The notes under the pieces were generated by a model. It saw only the letters and a list, made by a program, of their open reading frames with translations, was not told where the DNA came from and did not search any database. Both the position numbers and the translations under genes were made by a program. A stretch of 64,000 nucleotides of DNA from Cellulomonas composti (lineage in GTDB: Bacteria > Actinomycetota > Actinomycetes > Actinomycetales > Cellulomonadaceae), in the NCBI RefSeq assembly GCF_007990245.1, contig NZ_BJWG01000007.1, positions 62,001 through 126,000 of the forward strand, written 5' to 3'. The stretch's first letter is position 1. Each line of letters starts with the position of its first letter. Shown in pieces: positions 1 to 8,472 of the stretch.

Positions 1-8
1 GCAGACAC

Positions 9-1016
9 TCATGACTCCTGGTGGTGGCGCCCCGGCACCATGGGCCCGAAGCTGCTCGCTGGCTGTTCGACGTGCCCGGCGGCGTCGCCGGGCCCGACCA
101 TCGTAGGCGAGGTCACGGTCCGCGGGCGCAGGGTGACCACGGCGGCCACCAGGAGCAACCCGCCGAGGACCCCCACCGGGCCCAGCCGCTCGCCGCGCAG
201 CAGCACCGCGCCGAGGGCCGCGGTGAGCGGCTCGAGCAGTGCGAGCAGCGTCGCGTGCGTCGCGCTGACCGTGCGCAGCCCCGTGAAGTAGGCCGCGTAC
301 GCCGTGGCGGTCGGCACCGCCGCGAGGTACACGAGCAGCGCCCAGCCGTGCGCGTCGTGCGGCAGGACGATCCCGCCGTTCAGGATGCCGGCCGGCGCGG
401 CGGCGAACGGCAGCAGCAGCACGCCGCCGATCGTGAACGAGACCGCGGTGGACGCCAGCGGGTCGAGCCCCTCGACGTGCACCGTGTTGACCGCGGTGAG
501 CGCCGCGAACGCGGCCGCCGCGAGCAGCGCGAGCAGCACGCCCGTCCCGGGGTCCGTGCCGCCCCCGGAACCGGGCTCGGCACCGGCCGTCACCAGCGCG
601 ACGAGCCCGACGAGCGCGAGCACGAGCGCGACGAGCGTGCGCGCGTCGGGCCGTCGTCGACGCACCGCGGCGGTCGCCGCCGCGACGAGCACGGGCGCGG
701 CACCGAGCGTGACCAGGGTCGCGACCGCGACACCCGAGCGGTCGACCGCCTCGAAGTAGGCGGCCTCGAACAGCGCGATGAGCAGCGCCGTCCCGCCCGT
801 GCGCAGCAGTGCACCGCGGCTGCGCGGGTACCGGCGCAGTCGTCCGAGCGCACCGACGACGACCGCCAGCAGCAGCCCTCCCCCGAGGAGCCGGAAGCTG
901 GCGACGGTCATCGGCGTCAGGTCGGCCGTCTCGCCCAGCGCCGCCCCCGCGAGACCGCCCGTGCCCCACAGCACCCCGGCCAGCGCGACGAGCGCGAAGT
1001 CCGCACGCCGCGTCAT
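9..1016 (-). CDS. EamA-family (DMT superfamily) membrane transporter
   Basis: This 335-residue protein is strongly hydrophobic, with about ten membrane segments in two similar halves, the architecture of EamA/DMT drug-metabolite transporters. The first half opens with the typical ALLWG-like stretch (VALAGVLWGTGG, residues 10-21), and the second half ends near LGGLLLVAAVV. The family exports amino acids or other small metabolites across the cytoplasmic membrane; the substrate cannot be read from the sequence. A polar tail of about 35 residues follows the last helix. The ATG start overlaps the stop of the upstream gene by four bases (ATGA), so the two are probably co-translated. Family assignment is firm, substrate unknown. 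Confidence 0.85.
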   Translation of the reverse strand: MTRRADFALVALAGVLWGTGGLAGAALGETADLTPMTVASFRLLGGGLLLAVVVGALGRLRRYPRSRGALLRTGGTALLIALFEAAYFEAVDRSGVAVATLVTLGAAPVLVAAATAAVRRRRPDARTLVALVLALVGLVALVTAGAEPGSGGGTDPGTGVLLALLAAAAFAALTAVNTVHVEGLDPLASTAVSFTIGGVLLLPFAAAPAGILNGGIVLPHDAHGWALLVYLAAVPTATAYAAYFTGLRTVSATHATLLALLEPLTAALGAVLLRGERLGPVGVLGGLLLVAAVVTLRPRTVTSPTMVGPGDAAGHVEQPASSFGPMVPGRHHQES

Positions 1017-2296
1017 GCCGCCGTCAGCTCCCGGTGCAGAGGAGCCACGAGGTCACCGCCGAGGCCGGACGGGTCGATGCGGACCTCGTCGAGCCCGAGC
1101 CACCGAGCCGCGAGCCGCAGCTCGGGTACGAGCGCGGCGACCACCGCGGACTCGTCGGAACCGTCCCGAGCGCGCGCCGCACCCGACGCCGACGTCGGCG
1201 GGTGATGGGCGGCGCGCACGAGCAGCGTGCCGGTCGCGCGGTCGGCCTTGAGGTCGACCAGCGCCGCGATCCGTTCGCCGAGCAGGAACGGCAGCACGTA
1301 GTAGCCCCACACGCGCTGCGCCTCGGGGACGTAGATCTCGATGCGGTAGCGCAGCCCGAACAGCTCCTCGAGCCGACGGCGCTCGAACACCAGCGGGTCG
1401 AACGGGCTGAGCAGCGCGCACGCGTCCGAGCGCCGCGGCGCGACCGCGTCCCGGTGGCGGTACACCTCGCGGTCCCACCCGGCGACGCGGGACGGGACCA
1501 GCTCGCCCGCGTCGACCAGGTCGTCGATCGCCGCGAGGGCGACCTGGGTGCGCACGCGGAAGTAGTCGGCCAGGCACTGCGCGCTGCCGATCCCGTTCGC
1601 CCGGGCGGCGATCCGCACCAGCTCACGCACCGCGTCCTGCTTCGACGGCTCCGGCTCGGCAAGCACGTGCGGCGGCAGCACCCGCTCCGTGAGGTCGTAG
1701 CGACGCTCGAACGCCGGGTTGCGACCCGCCGAGGTGACCTCGCCCGTGAAGAACAGGAACTCGAGGACCCGCTTGGCGTCCGACCAGTTCCAGCCCCAGT
1801 GCACCCGCGCGATCGCGGCACCCTCGAGCAGCTCGTGCACCTGGGCGGCCGTCAGCGGCCCCCGCTCGCGCAGCAACGCCCGCACGTCCTCGACGAGTGC
1901 GGCCTGCTGCAACGGCACGTCCCGGATCATGCCCCACGAGTCCTCCTGGTACGCACGCTGCCGCCAGGCGAGCAGCCGCAGGGTGTGCGGCGGCACGAAC
2001 GACGCGACGTGCGCCCACGCCTCGACGAGCCGGCGCGGTGAGCGGGCGGACGCACGGTCGATCAGCGCCGGGTCGTACGGGCCCATCCGCGAGTAGACCG
2101 GCACCAGGTGAGCGCGCGCGAGCACGTTGACCGAGTCGATCTGCAGCAGGCCGAGCCGGTCGACCACCTGCTGCACGTGCCGCATCGTCACCTGCTCGAC
2201 GCTCGGGCGGCCGCGATCGAGTCCCTGTGCGCGCAGCGCGATCCGGCGGGCCCGCGACAGCGGGTGCTCCTCCTGGACCTGGTGCCTGTTCGCCAC
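1013..2296 (-). CDS. Winged-helix DNA-binding protein of the YcaQ/AlkZ (HTH_42) family
   Basis: This 427-residue protein resembles the HTH_42 (formerly DUF1006) family, which includes the DNA glycosylases YcaQ and AlkZ that unhook interstrand crosslinks and bulky alkyl adducts. The motif Q-I-D at residues 52-54 lies in a conserved LLQIDSVNV context. A Q-hydrophobic-Q or Q-hydrophobic-D motif at this place is the catalytic signature of the family. It starts at a GTG. Downstream it overlaps the EamA transporter by four bases, an arrangement like that of resistance pairs, though no antibiotic cluster is visible. A repair function is inferred from the motif; specificity is unknown. Confidence 0.8.
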   Translation of the reverse strand: MANRHQVQEEHPLSRARRIALRAQGLDRGRPSVEQVTMRHVQQVVDRLGLLQIDSVNVLARAHLVPVYSRMGPYDPALIDRASARSPRRLVEAWAHVASFVPPHTLRLLAWRQRAYQEDSWGMIRDVPLQQAALVEDVRALLRERGPLTAAQVHELLEGAAIARVHWGWNWSDAKRVLEFLFFTGEVTSAGRNPAFERRYDLTERVLPPHVLAEPEPSKQDAVRELVRIAARANGIGSAQCLADYFRVRTQVALAAIDDLVDAGELVPSRVAGWDREVYRHRDAVAPRRSDACALLSPFDPLVFERRRLEELFGLRYRIEIYVPEAQRVWGYYVLPFLLGERIAALVDLKADRATGTLLVRAAHHPPTSASGAARARDGSDESAVVAALVPELRLAARWLGLDEVRIDPSGLGGDLVAPLHRELTAA

Positions 2297-2327
2297 GCGG
2301 CAATCCTGCCCGACGGCACCGACACGG

Positions 2328-2369
2328 CGACGCGCCCGGCCGGGACAGTTCCACCGGCCGGGCGCGTCG
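2328..2369 (-). terminator. 16-bp perfect hairpin downstream of hpf
   Basis: Bases 2328-2343 and 2354-2369 form a perfect 16-bp inverted repeat with a 10-base loop (gacagttcca). It lies about 80 bases past the hpf stop codon and just before the start of the YcaQ-like gene. There is no T-run, so it fits the GC-rich hairpin terminators common in actinobacteria. It probably ends the hpf transcript and separates it from the two genes downstream. Confidence 0.75.
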
Positions 2370-2384
2370 AGTCGCCGGGCTGCT

Positions 2385-2434
2385 TCGTCGGACCGCTCGT
2401 CGAACCTTCTCGTCGAACGTTCTCGTCCGACTTC
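2385..2434. repeat. Four-copy 12-13 bp tandem repeat after the hpf stop codon
   Basis: Read on the plus strand, the units are TCGTCGGACCGC, TCGTCGAACCTTC, TCGTCGAACGTTC and TCGTCCGACTTC, placed between the hpf stop and its terminator hairpin. It is non-coding. Similar short tandem repeats follow other stop codons in this window. Confidence 0.7.
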
Positions 2435-2447
2435 TGGTCCGACGAGG

Positions 2448-3098
2448 TCAGCGGACCGCTGCCGCCTCCGTGGGCAGCGGGAGCAGCCCGGTCGAGACGG
2501 GTGTGTCGAGCTTGATCACGCCGTAGCTCCAGCCGCGGCGCCGATAGGCGACCGCGGGCTGCGCGGTCTCGGCGTCGACGAACAGGTAGAAGTCGTGGCC
2601 GACGAGCTCCATCTCGTAGAGCGCGTCGTCGACGGTCATCGGCAGCGCCTCGTGCACCTTCTCGCGGATGACCACCGGCGAGTCGCCGAGCGTGTGCTCG
2701 ACCGCGGCGCCGGGGTCGAGCGGCGCGACGGCGAGCGGCTCCTCGTCGGGCTGGGGCGGACGGACGTCCACCGAGGCGAGCGGAGCGTGGTTGCGGTGCT
2801 CCTTGCGCCGGTCGCGCGTCCGACGCAGGCGCTCGAGCAGCTTGCCGAGCGCGAGGTCGAGGGCGGCGTACCTGTCGTCGGCGCACGCCTCGGCGCGGAT
2901 GACGGGACCCTTGTCGACGACGGTGAGCTCGACGCGTTCCGAGCTGTCCGCCTGACGCGGGTTCGCCTCGTGCGAGACGAGGACGTCGATCCGCTGGGCG
3001 CGGGGGGCCAGCTGCTCGACCTTCGCGAGCTTGTCCTGCAGGTGGGCCCTGAACTTCGGGCTGACCTCGGTGTGCCGGCCGGCAACCACGATCTCCAT
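2448..3098 (-). CDS. hpf: Ribosome hibernation-promoting factor, long form
   Basis: This is a 216-residue long-form HPF (S30AE family), which dimerises 70S ribosomes into inactive 100S particles in stationary phase or stress. The N-terminal S30AE domain (about residues 1-105) begins MEIVVAGRHTEVSPKFRAHL and includes the basic stretch before the linker. The C-terminal dimerisation domain (about 155-216) carries MELVGHDFYLF and RRRGWSYGVI, typical of long HPF. The chosen ATG at 3098 has an AGGAGG six bases upstream and matches the family N-terminus. A second in-frame ATG at 3179 also has a near-perfect Shine-Dalgarno sequence and would add 27 residues. Unlike many actinobacteria, secA does not follow. 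Confidence 0.93.
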   Translation of the reverse strand: MEIVVAGRHTEVSPKFRAHLQDKLAKVEQLAPRAQRIDVLVSHEANPRQADSSERVELTVVDKGPVIRAEACADDRYAALDLALGKLLERLRRTRDRRKEHRNHAPLASVDVRPPQPDEEPLAVAPLDPGAAVEHTLGDSPVVIREKVHEALPMTVDDALYEMELVGHDFYLFVDAETAQPAVAYRRRGWSYGVIKLDTPVSTGLLPLPTEAAAVR

Positions 3099-3242
3099 GT
3101 GAAGCCTCCTGGGAGGGAAGGGACGCCTGAGCGCCCGGTGAGTGCGTGCGTGGCCCATGACGGGCCGACGAATCGGCATCACCTCCTCCCCGCTGCGGTG
3201 CGACCTCCCGGTCACCCCGCCGTCGGCTGGGGCTCCACGCTA
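3099..3242 (-). promoter_or_regulatory. hpf promoter and leader with a second in-frame start
   Basis: A possible -10 hexamer TAGCGT (minus strand, 3242-3237) overlaps the comF TAG stop codon, giving a leader of roughly 130 bases. Inside the leader, GGGGAGGAGGTG directly precedes an in-frame ATG at 3179, complementing the 16S anti-Shine-Dalgarno almost perfectly. The family-consistent start at 3098 has its own AGGAGG. The promoter call is weak; the two ribosome-binding sites are plain in the sequence. Confidence 0.45.
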
Positions 3243-4154
3243 ACCCGGCGCGGCGTCCCGGACCAACCGGCGCGAGGGTGACGTGTGCGCGTGTCGCCCG
3301 ACCGGCGCACCGGGCGGCGGCGTCGCCGCGAGCACGACGCCGGCGACGACGTGCGCACCCTCCGCCAGCAGCGCGCGGCGGGCCGCCGCGAGCGTCGCCC
3401 CCGTGGTCAGCACGTCGTCGACGAGCACGACGACCTGGCCCGTGACCTGCACGTGGGCCCGCAGCGGAACCACTGCCGGAACCAGCGCCGGCACCAGCGC
3501 CGATACCAGCGCCGACGCCTGCGCTGACACAAACGAAGGAGCCCGCACACGCACCCGACCGTGCAGGTTGCGCTCACGGTCGCGCGCGCCCAGGCCGACC
3601 TGGTCGCCGCCGCGCCGCACGAGCACGTCCGCGGTGCGCGCCGCCACGCCCGCCGCGCCGAGCCCGGCGACGACGCCCGCGGCGAGGGTCGCCGTGTGCG
3701 ACCGCCCCCGACGGCGACGCGCCGCCGCGCTCGACGGCGCCGGCACGACGAGCACGTCACCCGCGGCGCCCCGCGTGGCCGCGGCCGCCGCCACGCCGAG
3801 CCGGTACGCGACCTCGGCGAGCGGAGCCGACAGGTCCGCCCGGCCCCGGTCCTTCCACGCGATGACGGCGGCCCGCACCGGCCCGACCGCGTCCGCGACC
3901 GTCCACACCGGCAGTGGCGCCGTGCCGTCCATCGGGTCGAGTCGTGCGGCGTCGTCCTCGCAGCGCCGCACGTCCCCCGCGAACGCGGCGCGGCACCGCG
4001 CGCACCACGGATCGTCGTCGGTGCCGCAGCCCGCGCACTCGACCGGCAGCACGAGCGCGAGCAACCGCGTCAGCGCCGCGCGCACCGCCCGGCCGGCAGC
4101 CGTTCGTCGCAGGCACGTTCGTCGCAGGCACGTTCGTCGCAGGCGCTCGGGCAC
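3240..4154 (-). CDS. ComF-family phosphoribosyltransferase-like protein
   Basis: This 304-residue protein of the ComF family is linked to DNA uptake in competent bacteria but is also widespread in non-competent ones, where its job is uncertain. An N-terminal zinc finger is visible as Cys40-x2-Cys43 and Cys51-x2-Cys54. The PRPP-binding signature VDDVLTTGAT occupies residues 245-254. Two low-complexity expansions are odd for the family: three copies of a 15-bp unit at the N-terminus (RRTCL repeats, residues 6-17) and an Ala/Val/Leu/Pro run at about 211-228. It starts at GTG after lpqB with a 66-base gap, so it may be read from the mtrA operon. Confidence 0.85.
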   Translation of the reverse strand: MPERLRRTCLRRTCLRRTAAGRAVRAALTRLLALVLPVECAGCGTDDDPWCARCRAAFAGDVRRCEDDAARLDPMDGTAPLPVWTVADAVGPVRAAVIAWKDRGRADLSAPLAEVAYRLGVAAAAATRGAAGDVLVVPAPSSAAARRRRGRSHTATLAAGVVAGLGAAGVAARTADVLVRRGGDQVGLGARDRERNLHGRVRVRAPSFVSAQASALVSALVPALVPAVVPLRAHVQVTGQVVVLVDDVLTTGATLAAARRALLAEGAHVVAGVVLAATPPPGAPVGRHAHTSPSRRLVRDAAPG

Positions 4155-4220
4155 GCCGCCAGCCTGGCCGACACCACGCGCCCGCGGCGACCGACGGCGG
4201 CCACCTGTGGACGGGCTGGG

Positions 4221-5888
4221 TCAGCCGGGGAACGCCGGGTCGCGCACGCCCTCGACACCCGCGACGGTCGTCCACGACGAGGGTCCGACGAGCTGGCGCA
4301 GCAGGCCGTCCGCCGTCGTGATGTAGATCGTCGTGCCGGCGGCCATCGCGACGACGTCCGGCACCTCGGGCAGCGTCACGGTCAGGCCGGAGACCGGCAC
4401 ACGGTGCACGGTCGTCCCGCCGGTCGAGCGTCCGAGCACCGCGAGCGTGGACTCGTCGATCCAGTCGACATCCTGCGCGTCGAGGATCGGCGCGCCCACG
4501 CGCACCGGTGCGCCGAGCACCTGCGGCGCACCCGACGCGTCGCGCACGACCGCGGCCAGGTCGACCGCGACACCGTCCACGGCACGCGAGACGACCGCGA
4601 CGCGCGCACCGTCGCATGCGACCGCGAGCGCGACGACCGTGCGACCCACGAGCCAGTCCGCCGCGACCGGCAGGGCGTCGGAACCGACGCGTGCGGCGAC
4701 GATGCCCGACACGCCGGCCGTCCACGCCCAGCCGTGGCGGTCCACCGAGGGCGCGACCAGCCCGGCGCCGGGGACGAGCAGCTGCGGCGTCTCGCCCGTG
4801 GGCGCGACCGTCGTCAGTCCGTCCGGCGTGAGCACGACGCGCACGTCGCCGCTCTCGTCGCGCGCGGCGTGGCTCGCGTCCTTGCCGACGGGTTCGAGGC
4901 CGTCGACGGGCTGCACGCCGTCGCCGTCGAGCAGCACGACGGAACCGGCCTGGAGCATCTCGACAGGTCCGGCCGTGGCCGAGCACCGGGCGATCGCGTC
5001 GGGACTGCCGTCGAGGATCACCGATCCCGTGGTGACGGTCACGTTGCGCACGCCGGGGACGGCACCCAGGCTCGCCTCGAACTGCGCGAGCAGCGCGTCG
5101 CGGTCGGCCGGCAGGACGAGCGAGGGCGGTTCGAGGCCGACGCTCGCGGTGCCTTTCGCGTCGATCTCCACCGCGAGCGGCTTGAGCTGGACGGCCTCGG
5201 GCACGGCCGTCGTGACCGCGTCGCGCAGCCACGGCGACGGCCCGTCGACGAGCGCCCGCGCGACCGACGTCTGCAGGTTGTCCGCCGGGAACCACCGCGT
5301 CTCGGGGACGAGGTAGGCGCCGTCGGCGGACAGGAAGTAGACGGGCGAGGAGCGGAACGTCCGGGAGAACTCCGTCTGCGCGAGGATCAGGCCGTCGGGC
5401 GCCGACGAGATGCGCCACTCGCCGGCGCGGTCCTTGCGCAGCTCGAAGGTCCGCGAGTCGCGCGCGCCCTCGGCGGCCTCCGTGTAGCGCCCGTCGGCGT
5501 CGACGTACGCAACGACCGGAAGGTCGAAGGTCACGGTGTTCTCCGTGGGCTGCACCACCTCGGGCGTGCCCGCGACGAGCACGCCCGCGAGCGGCTGCCA
5601 CGACGTGCGCAGCTGTCCGGTGAGGTACTCGCGCGCGGTCGCGAACTCGTCGGGGAACCCGACGCCACCGGCCAGCAGGAAGCCGTCGACGATCTGCAGC
5701 GGGTCGGCGCCGTCCTGCGGCCCCTCCGCGAGCACGTCGATGTCGCGCGTGTCGCCGACCGTGACGTCACCGCGCACGACGGGCCCGGAGGTCGGGATCG
5801 CCACGCACCCCGTGAGTGCGAGGAGCGCGGCCAGCGCGACCCACGTCCCGACGAGCGCGGCGGGCACGCGCGGGCGGCGGATGCTCAT
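4221..5888 (-). CDS. lpqB: Lipoprotein LpqB, partner of the MtrAB two-component system
   Basis: This 555-residue lipoprotein has a signal peptide ending in the lipobox L-T-G-C with the lipidated cysteine at residue 28. The middle resembles the GerMN domain (about 65-300) and the C-terminal half the LpqB beta-propeller domain. In mycobacteria LpqB sits on the outer face of the membrane, contacts the extracytoplasmic part of MtrB and tunes MtrA activity and cell-wall homeostasis. The ATG start overlaps the mtrB stop (ATGA, 5885-5888), with an AGGAGG inside the mtrB end. Gene order mtrA-mtrB-lpqB is the conserved one. Confidence 0.93.
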   Translation of the reverse strand: MSIRRPRVPAALVGTWVALAALLALTGCVAIPTSGPVVRGDVTVGDTRDIDVLAEGPQDGADPLQIVDGFLLAGGVGFPDEFATAREYLTGQLRTSWQPLAGVLVAGTPEVVQPTENTVTFDLPVVAYVDADGRYTEAAEGARDSRTFELRKDRAGEWRISSAPDGLILAQTEFSRTFRSSPVYFLSADGAYLVPETRWFPADNLQTSVARALVDGPSPWLRDAVTTAVPEAVQLKPLAVEIDAKGTASVGLEPPSLVLPADRDALLAQFEASLGAVPGVRNVTVTTGSVILDGSPDAIARCSATAGPVEMLQAGSVVLLDGDGVQPVDGLEPVGKDASHAARDESGDVRVVLTPDGLTTVAPTGETPQLLVPGAGLVAPSVDRHGWAWTAGVSGIVAARVGSDALPVAADWLVGRTVVALAVACDGARVAVVSRAVDGVAVDLAAVVRDASGAPQVLGAPVRVGAPILDAQDVDWIDESTLAVLGRSTGGTTVHRVPVSGLTVTLPEVPDVVAMAAGTTIYITTADGLLRQLVGPSSWTTVAGVEGVRDPAFPG

Positions 5889-7576
5889 CGCACCTCCTGG
5901 GGCTCGGGCACGTCGTCGGGCAGCTCGGGCAGCGCAGCAGGATCGGTGCGGGGACGTTGCGTCGGGGTGATCACCGGGTCCGGCAGCTCGTCGTCGGGCG
6001 GGACGATCGGCAACGGCGAGTCGACGAGGTGGATGCCCGCGCGACGCGGCAGCGTCAGGCGGAAGCACGCACCCCGGCCGGGCCGCCCCCACGCCTCGAG
6101 CCAGCCGCCGTGCAGGTGCGCGTCCTCGAGCGAGATCGCCAGCCCCAGGCCCGTACCGCCCGTCGTGCGCGCACGCGCCGGATCGGCCCGCCAGAACCGG
6201 TCGAACACGTGCGCCGCCTCGTCGGCCGTCATCCCGACGCCGCGGTCACGCACGGTGACCGCGACCGCGTTGCGGTCCGCTCCGACGAGCACGTCGACCG
6301 TCGAGCCCTCGGCGTGCTCGACCGCGTTGACGAGCAGGTTGCGCAGGATCCGCTCGACCCTGCGCGGGTCGATGTCCGCCACGCAGCGCGCTTCGGGCAC
6401 CTCGACGCGCAGCCACGAGCCGCGCCGCGCCGCGAGCGTGAAGGTGTGCTCCGCCGCAGCCACGACGACGTCGCTCACGTCGCGGCTCTCCGCGTCGAGC
6501 ACCGCCGCACCGGCGTCGAAGCGGCTGATCTCGAGCAGGTCCGCGAGCAGGTCCTCGAACCGGTCGAGCTGCGTGAACAGCAGCTCGGCGGATCGCTTGA
6601 CCCCGGGCGGGAAGTCGTCGCGCGACGCGTGGATGACCTCGCCGGCCATGCGGATCGTCGTCAGCGGCGTGCGCAGCTCGTGCGAGACGTCGCTGACGAA
6701 CCGCCGCTGCAGCGTGGACAGCTCCTCCATGCGCCCGATCTGGTCCTGCAGGCTCGTCGCCATCTCGTTGAACGAACGCGCGAGCGTGGCCATCTCGTCC
6801 TCGCCGCGCTGCTCCATGCGCTCGTCGAGGTGCCCGTCTGCCAGCCGTTCGGCGACCTGCGCGGCCCGCCGCACGGGGCGCACGGCCTGGCGCGTCACGA
6901 GCCACGTCATGCTCACGAGCAGCACGACGAGGGCGAGCGCGGCGAGCGCGAGCGTGCGCTGCAGGAAGTCGAGGCGGTCCTGCTCGGCCTGCAACGAGTA
7001 CAGGAAGAACAGCTGGTAGGTCCCGACGACCGGGACCGTGACGTCCTGCCCGATCATCACGGCCGGCTCGGCGCCGTCCTGGACCTGCCACTCGACCGAC
7101 TGCCAGTGCTGCCCACCCTCCGCGGTGGCCAGCCGCAGCGGGTCGCTGACCATGTCGAACAGGCTCGCGTCGGAGGCGGCCTGCACGAACGAGATCGCCG
7201 AGGTCTGACCGGGCGCGCGCAGCAGGAAGACCTCGCGGTCCCCCGTGCCGCCCGCGGCCTGGGCCGTCGCGACGTCCGACAGCAGACGCTGCGCCTCGAT
7301 GCCGGTCTGCGCGGTCGAGTTGTCGAACGTGCCCTGCGCCTGGGCCGTGCTGCGCGCGCTCTCCTCGAGGAGCTGCTCGACGCGCCCGTCGAACAGCCCG
7401 TCGCGCATGCGCTCGCCGACGTACAGCCCGACGGCGGCGACCGCGAGCGCGCCGATCGCGAGCGTCGTCGTGATGACCCGGACCTGCAGCGAGGACCGCC
7501 AGGCGTGACCGAACGTCCGGGCACGCCGGTCCGTCCGGGCCCGCAGGACGCGCCCGGCGTCGCTCACGCGCGCCAA
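5885..7576 (-). CDS. mtrB: Sensor histidine kinase MtrB
   Basis: This 563-residue sensor kinase has a membrane helix at about 33-53, a roughly 155-residue extracytoplasmic region and a second helix at about 209-228. A HAMP linker and a HisKA dimerisation domain follow, with the phospho-accepting His299 in SHELRTPL. The HATPase domain carries NLLVNAVEHA (N box), DRGVGM (G1) and GGTGLGLAIS (G2). MtrB phosphorylates MtrA in response to cell-envelope or division state. The start is uncertain: TTG at 7576 or in-frame GTG at 7567, neither with a clear ribosome-binding site. It begins 13 bases after mtrA. Confidence 0.95.
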   Translation of the reverse strand: MARVSDAGRVLRARTDRRARTFGHAWRSSLQVRVITTTLAIGALAVAAVGLYVGERMRDGLFDGRVEQLLEESARSTAQAQGTFDNSTAQTGIEAQRLLSDVATAQAAGGTGDREVFLLRAPGQTSAISFVQAASDASLFDMVSDPLRLATAEGGQHWQSVEWQVQDGAEPAVMIGQDVTVPVVGTYQLFFLYSLQAEQDRLDFLQRTLALAALALVVLLVSMTWLVTRQAVRPVRRAAQVAERLADGHLDERMEQRGEDEMATLARSFNEMATSLQDQIGRMEELSTLQRRFVSDVSHELRTPLTTIRMAGEVIHASRDDFPPGVKRSAELLFTQLDRFEDLLADLLEISRFDAGAAVLDAESRDVSDVVVAAAEHTFTLAARRGSWLRVEVPEARCVADIDPRRVERILRNLLVNAVEHAEGSTVDVLVGADRNAVAVTVRDRGVGMTADEAAHVFDRFWRADPARARTTGGTGLGLAISLEDAHLHGGWLEAWGRPGRGACFRLTLPRRAGIHLVDSPLPIVPPDDELPDPVITPTQRPRTDPAALPELPDDVPEPQEVR

Positions 7577-7589
7577 CGCGCCCGCTCGG

Positions 7590-8273
7590 TCATGGCGTCG
7601 TCACGCCCGCCTTGTAGCCGACGCCGCGGACCGTCACGACGATCTCCGGCTGCTCGGGGTCGTTCTCGATCTTGCTGCGCAGGCGCTGGACGTGGACGTT
7701 CACCAGGCGCGTGTCGGCCGCGTGACGGTAGCCCCAGACCTTCTCCAGGAGCACCTCGCGCGTGAAGACCTGCCACGGCTTGCGAGCGAGCGCGACCAGC
7801 AGGTCGAACTCGAGCGGTGTGAGCGAGACCGGGCGTCCGGCGCGCTCGACGCGGTGCCCCGGCACGTCGATCGAGACGTCGCCGATCGACAGGTGCTCGG
7901 GTGCAGGCTCGTCGGACCGCCGCAGCCGGGCGCGCACGCGCGCGACCAGCTCCTTGGGCTTGAACGGCTTGGAGATGTAGTCGTCGGCGCCCGACTCCAG
8001 GCCCAGCACGACGTCGACCGTGTCGCTCTTGGCCGTGAGCATGACGATCGGCACGCCGGACTCGGCCCGGATCAGGCGGCACACCTCGTTGCCGTCCTTG
8101 CCGGGCAGCATCAGGTCGAGCAGCACCAGGTCCGGCTGCGACTGACGGAAGATGCGCAGCGCATCGTCACCGTCCTCGCAGAAGACCGGCTCGAAACCCT
8201 CCGAGCGCAGCACGATCCCGATCATCTCTGCCAGCGCGGTGTCGTCGTCGACCACCAGCACGCGTCCCCTCAT
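7590..8273 (-). CDS. mtrA: Response regulator MtrA
   Basis: This is a 227-residue OmpR/PhoB-type regulator. The receiver domain has the acidic cluster DDD at 9-11 and phospho-acceptor Asp53 in LLDLMLPGKDG. The C-terminal winged-helix domain ends in VTTP and carries the VWGYRH and VNVHVQRLRSKIE stretches typical of the DNA-binding domain. In actinobacteria MtrA controls cell-wall hydrolases, division and replication genes. ATG at 8273 matches family N-termini; an ATG three codons upstream (8282) is possible. A hexamer GACAAT seven bases upstream of 8273 could be a -10 for a leaderless transcript. Amidase genes later in the window are plausible targets. Confidence 0.96.
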   Translation of the reverse strand: MRGRVLVVDDDTALAEMIGIVLRSEGFEPVFCEDGDDALRIFRQSQPDLVLLDLMLPGKDGNEVCRLIRAESGVPIVMLTAKSDTVDVVLGLESGADDYISKPFKPKELVARVRARLRRSDEPAPEHLSIGDVSIDVPGHRVERAGRPVSLTPLEFDLLVALARKPWQVFTREVLLEKVWGYRHAADTRLVNVHVQRLRSKIENDPEQPEIVVTVRGVGYKAGVTTP

Positions 8274-8472
8274 GGCACGCATTGTCGCACCGTGAACCGT
8301 GCTTCCTGGCGCACCGCGACCTCGTTCACCCGGCAGCCGCAGGAACACTTCCCGACCGGGCCCGCGTGTCGGTCCGTCATGGCACGATGAGGACGCGCTC
8401 GGCGACAGGCTGCCGCCGGGCGCGCGGACGCCGCAGGGGACGTCCGCGCCGAGCCGAGGGAGCCGCGCCAGC

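Noticed and set aside
3561-7019. Very long open frame (over 1,100 codons) on the plus strand
   Set aside because: It is antisense to comF, lpqB and mtrB, is Arg/His-rich with no family features, and results from high GC in third codon positions.
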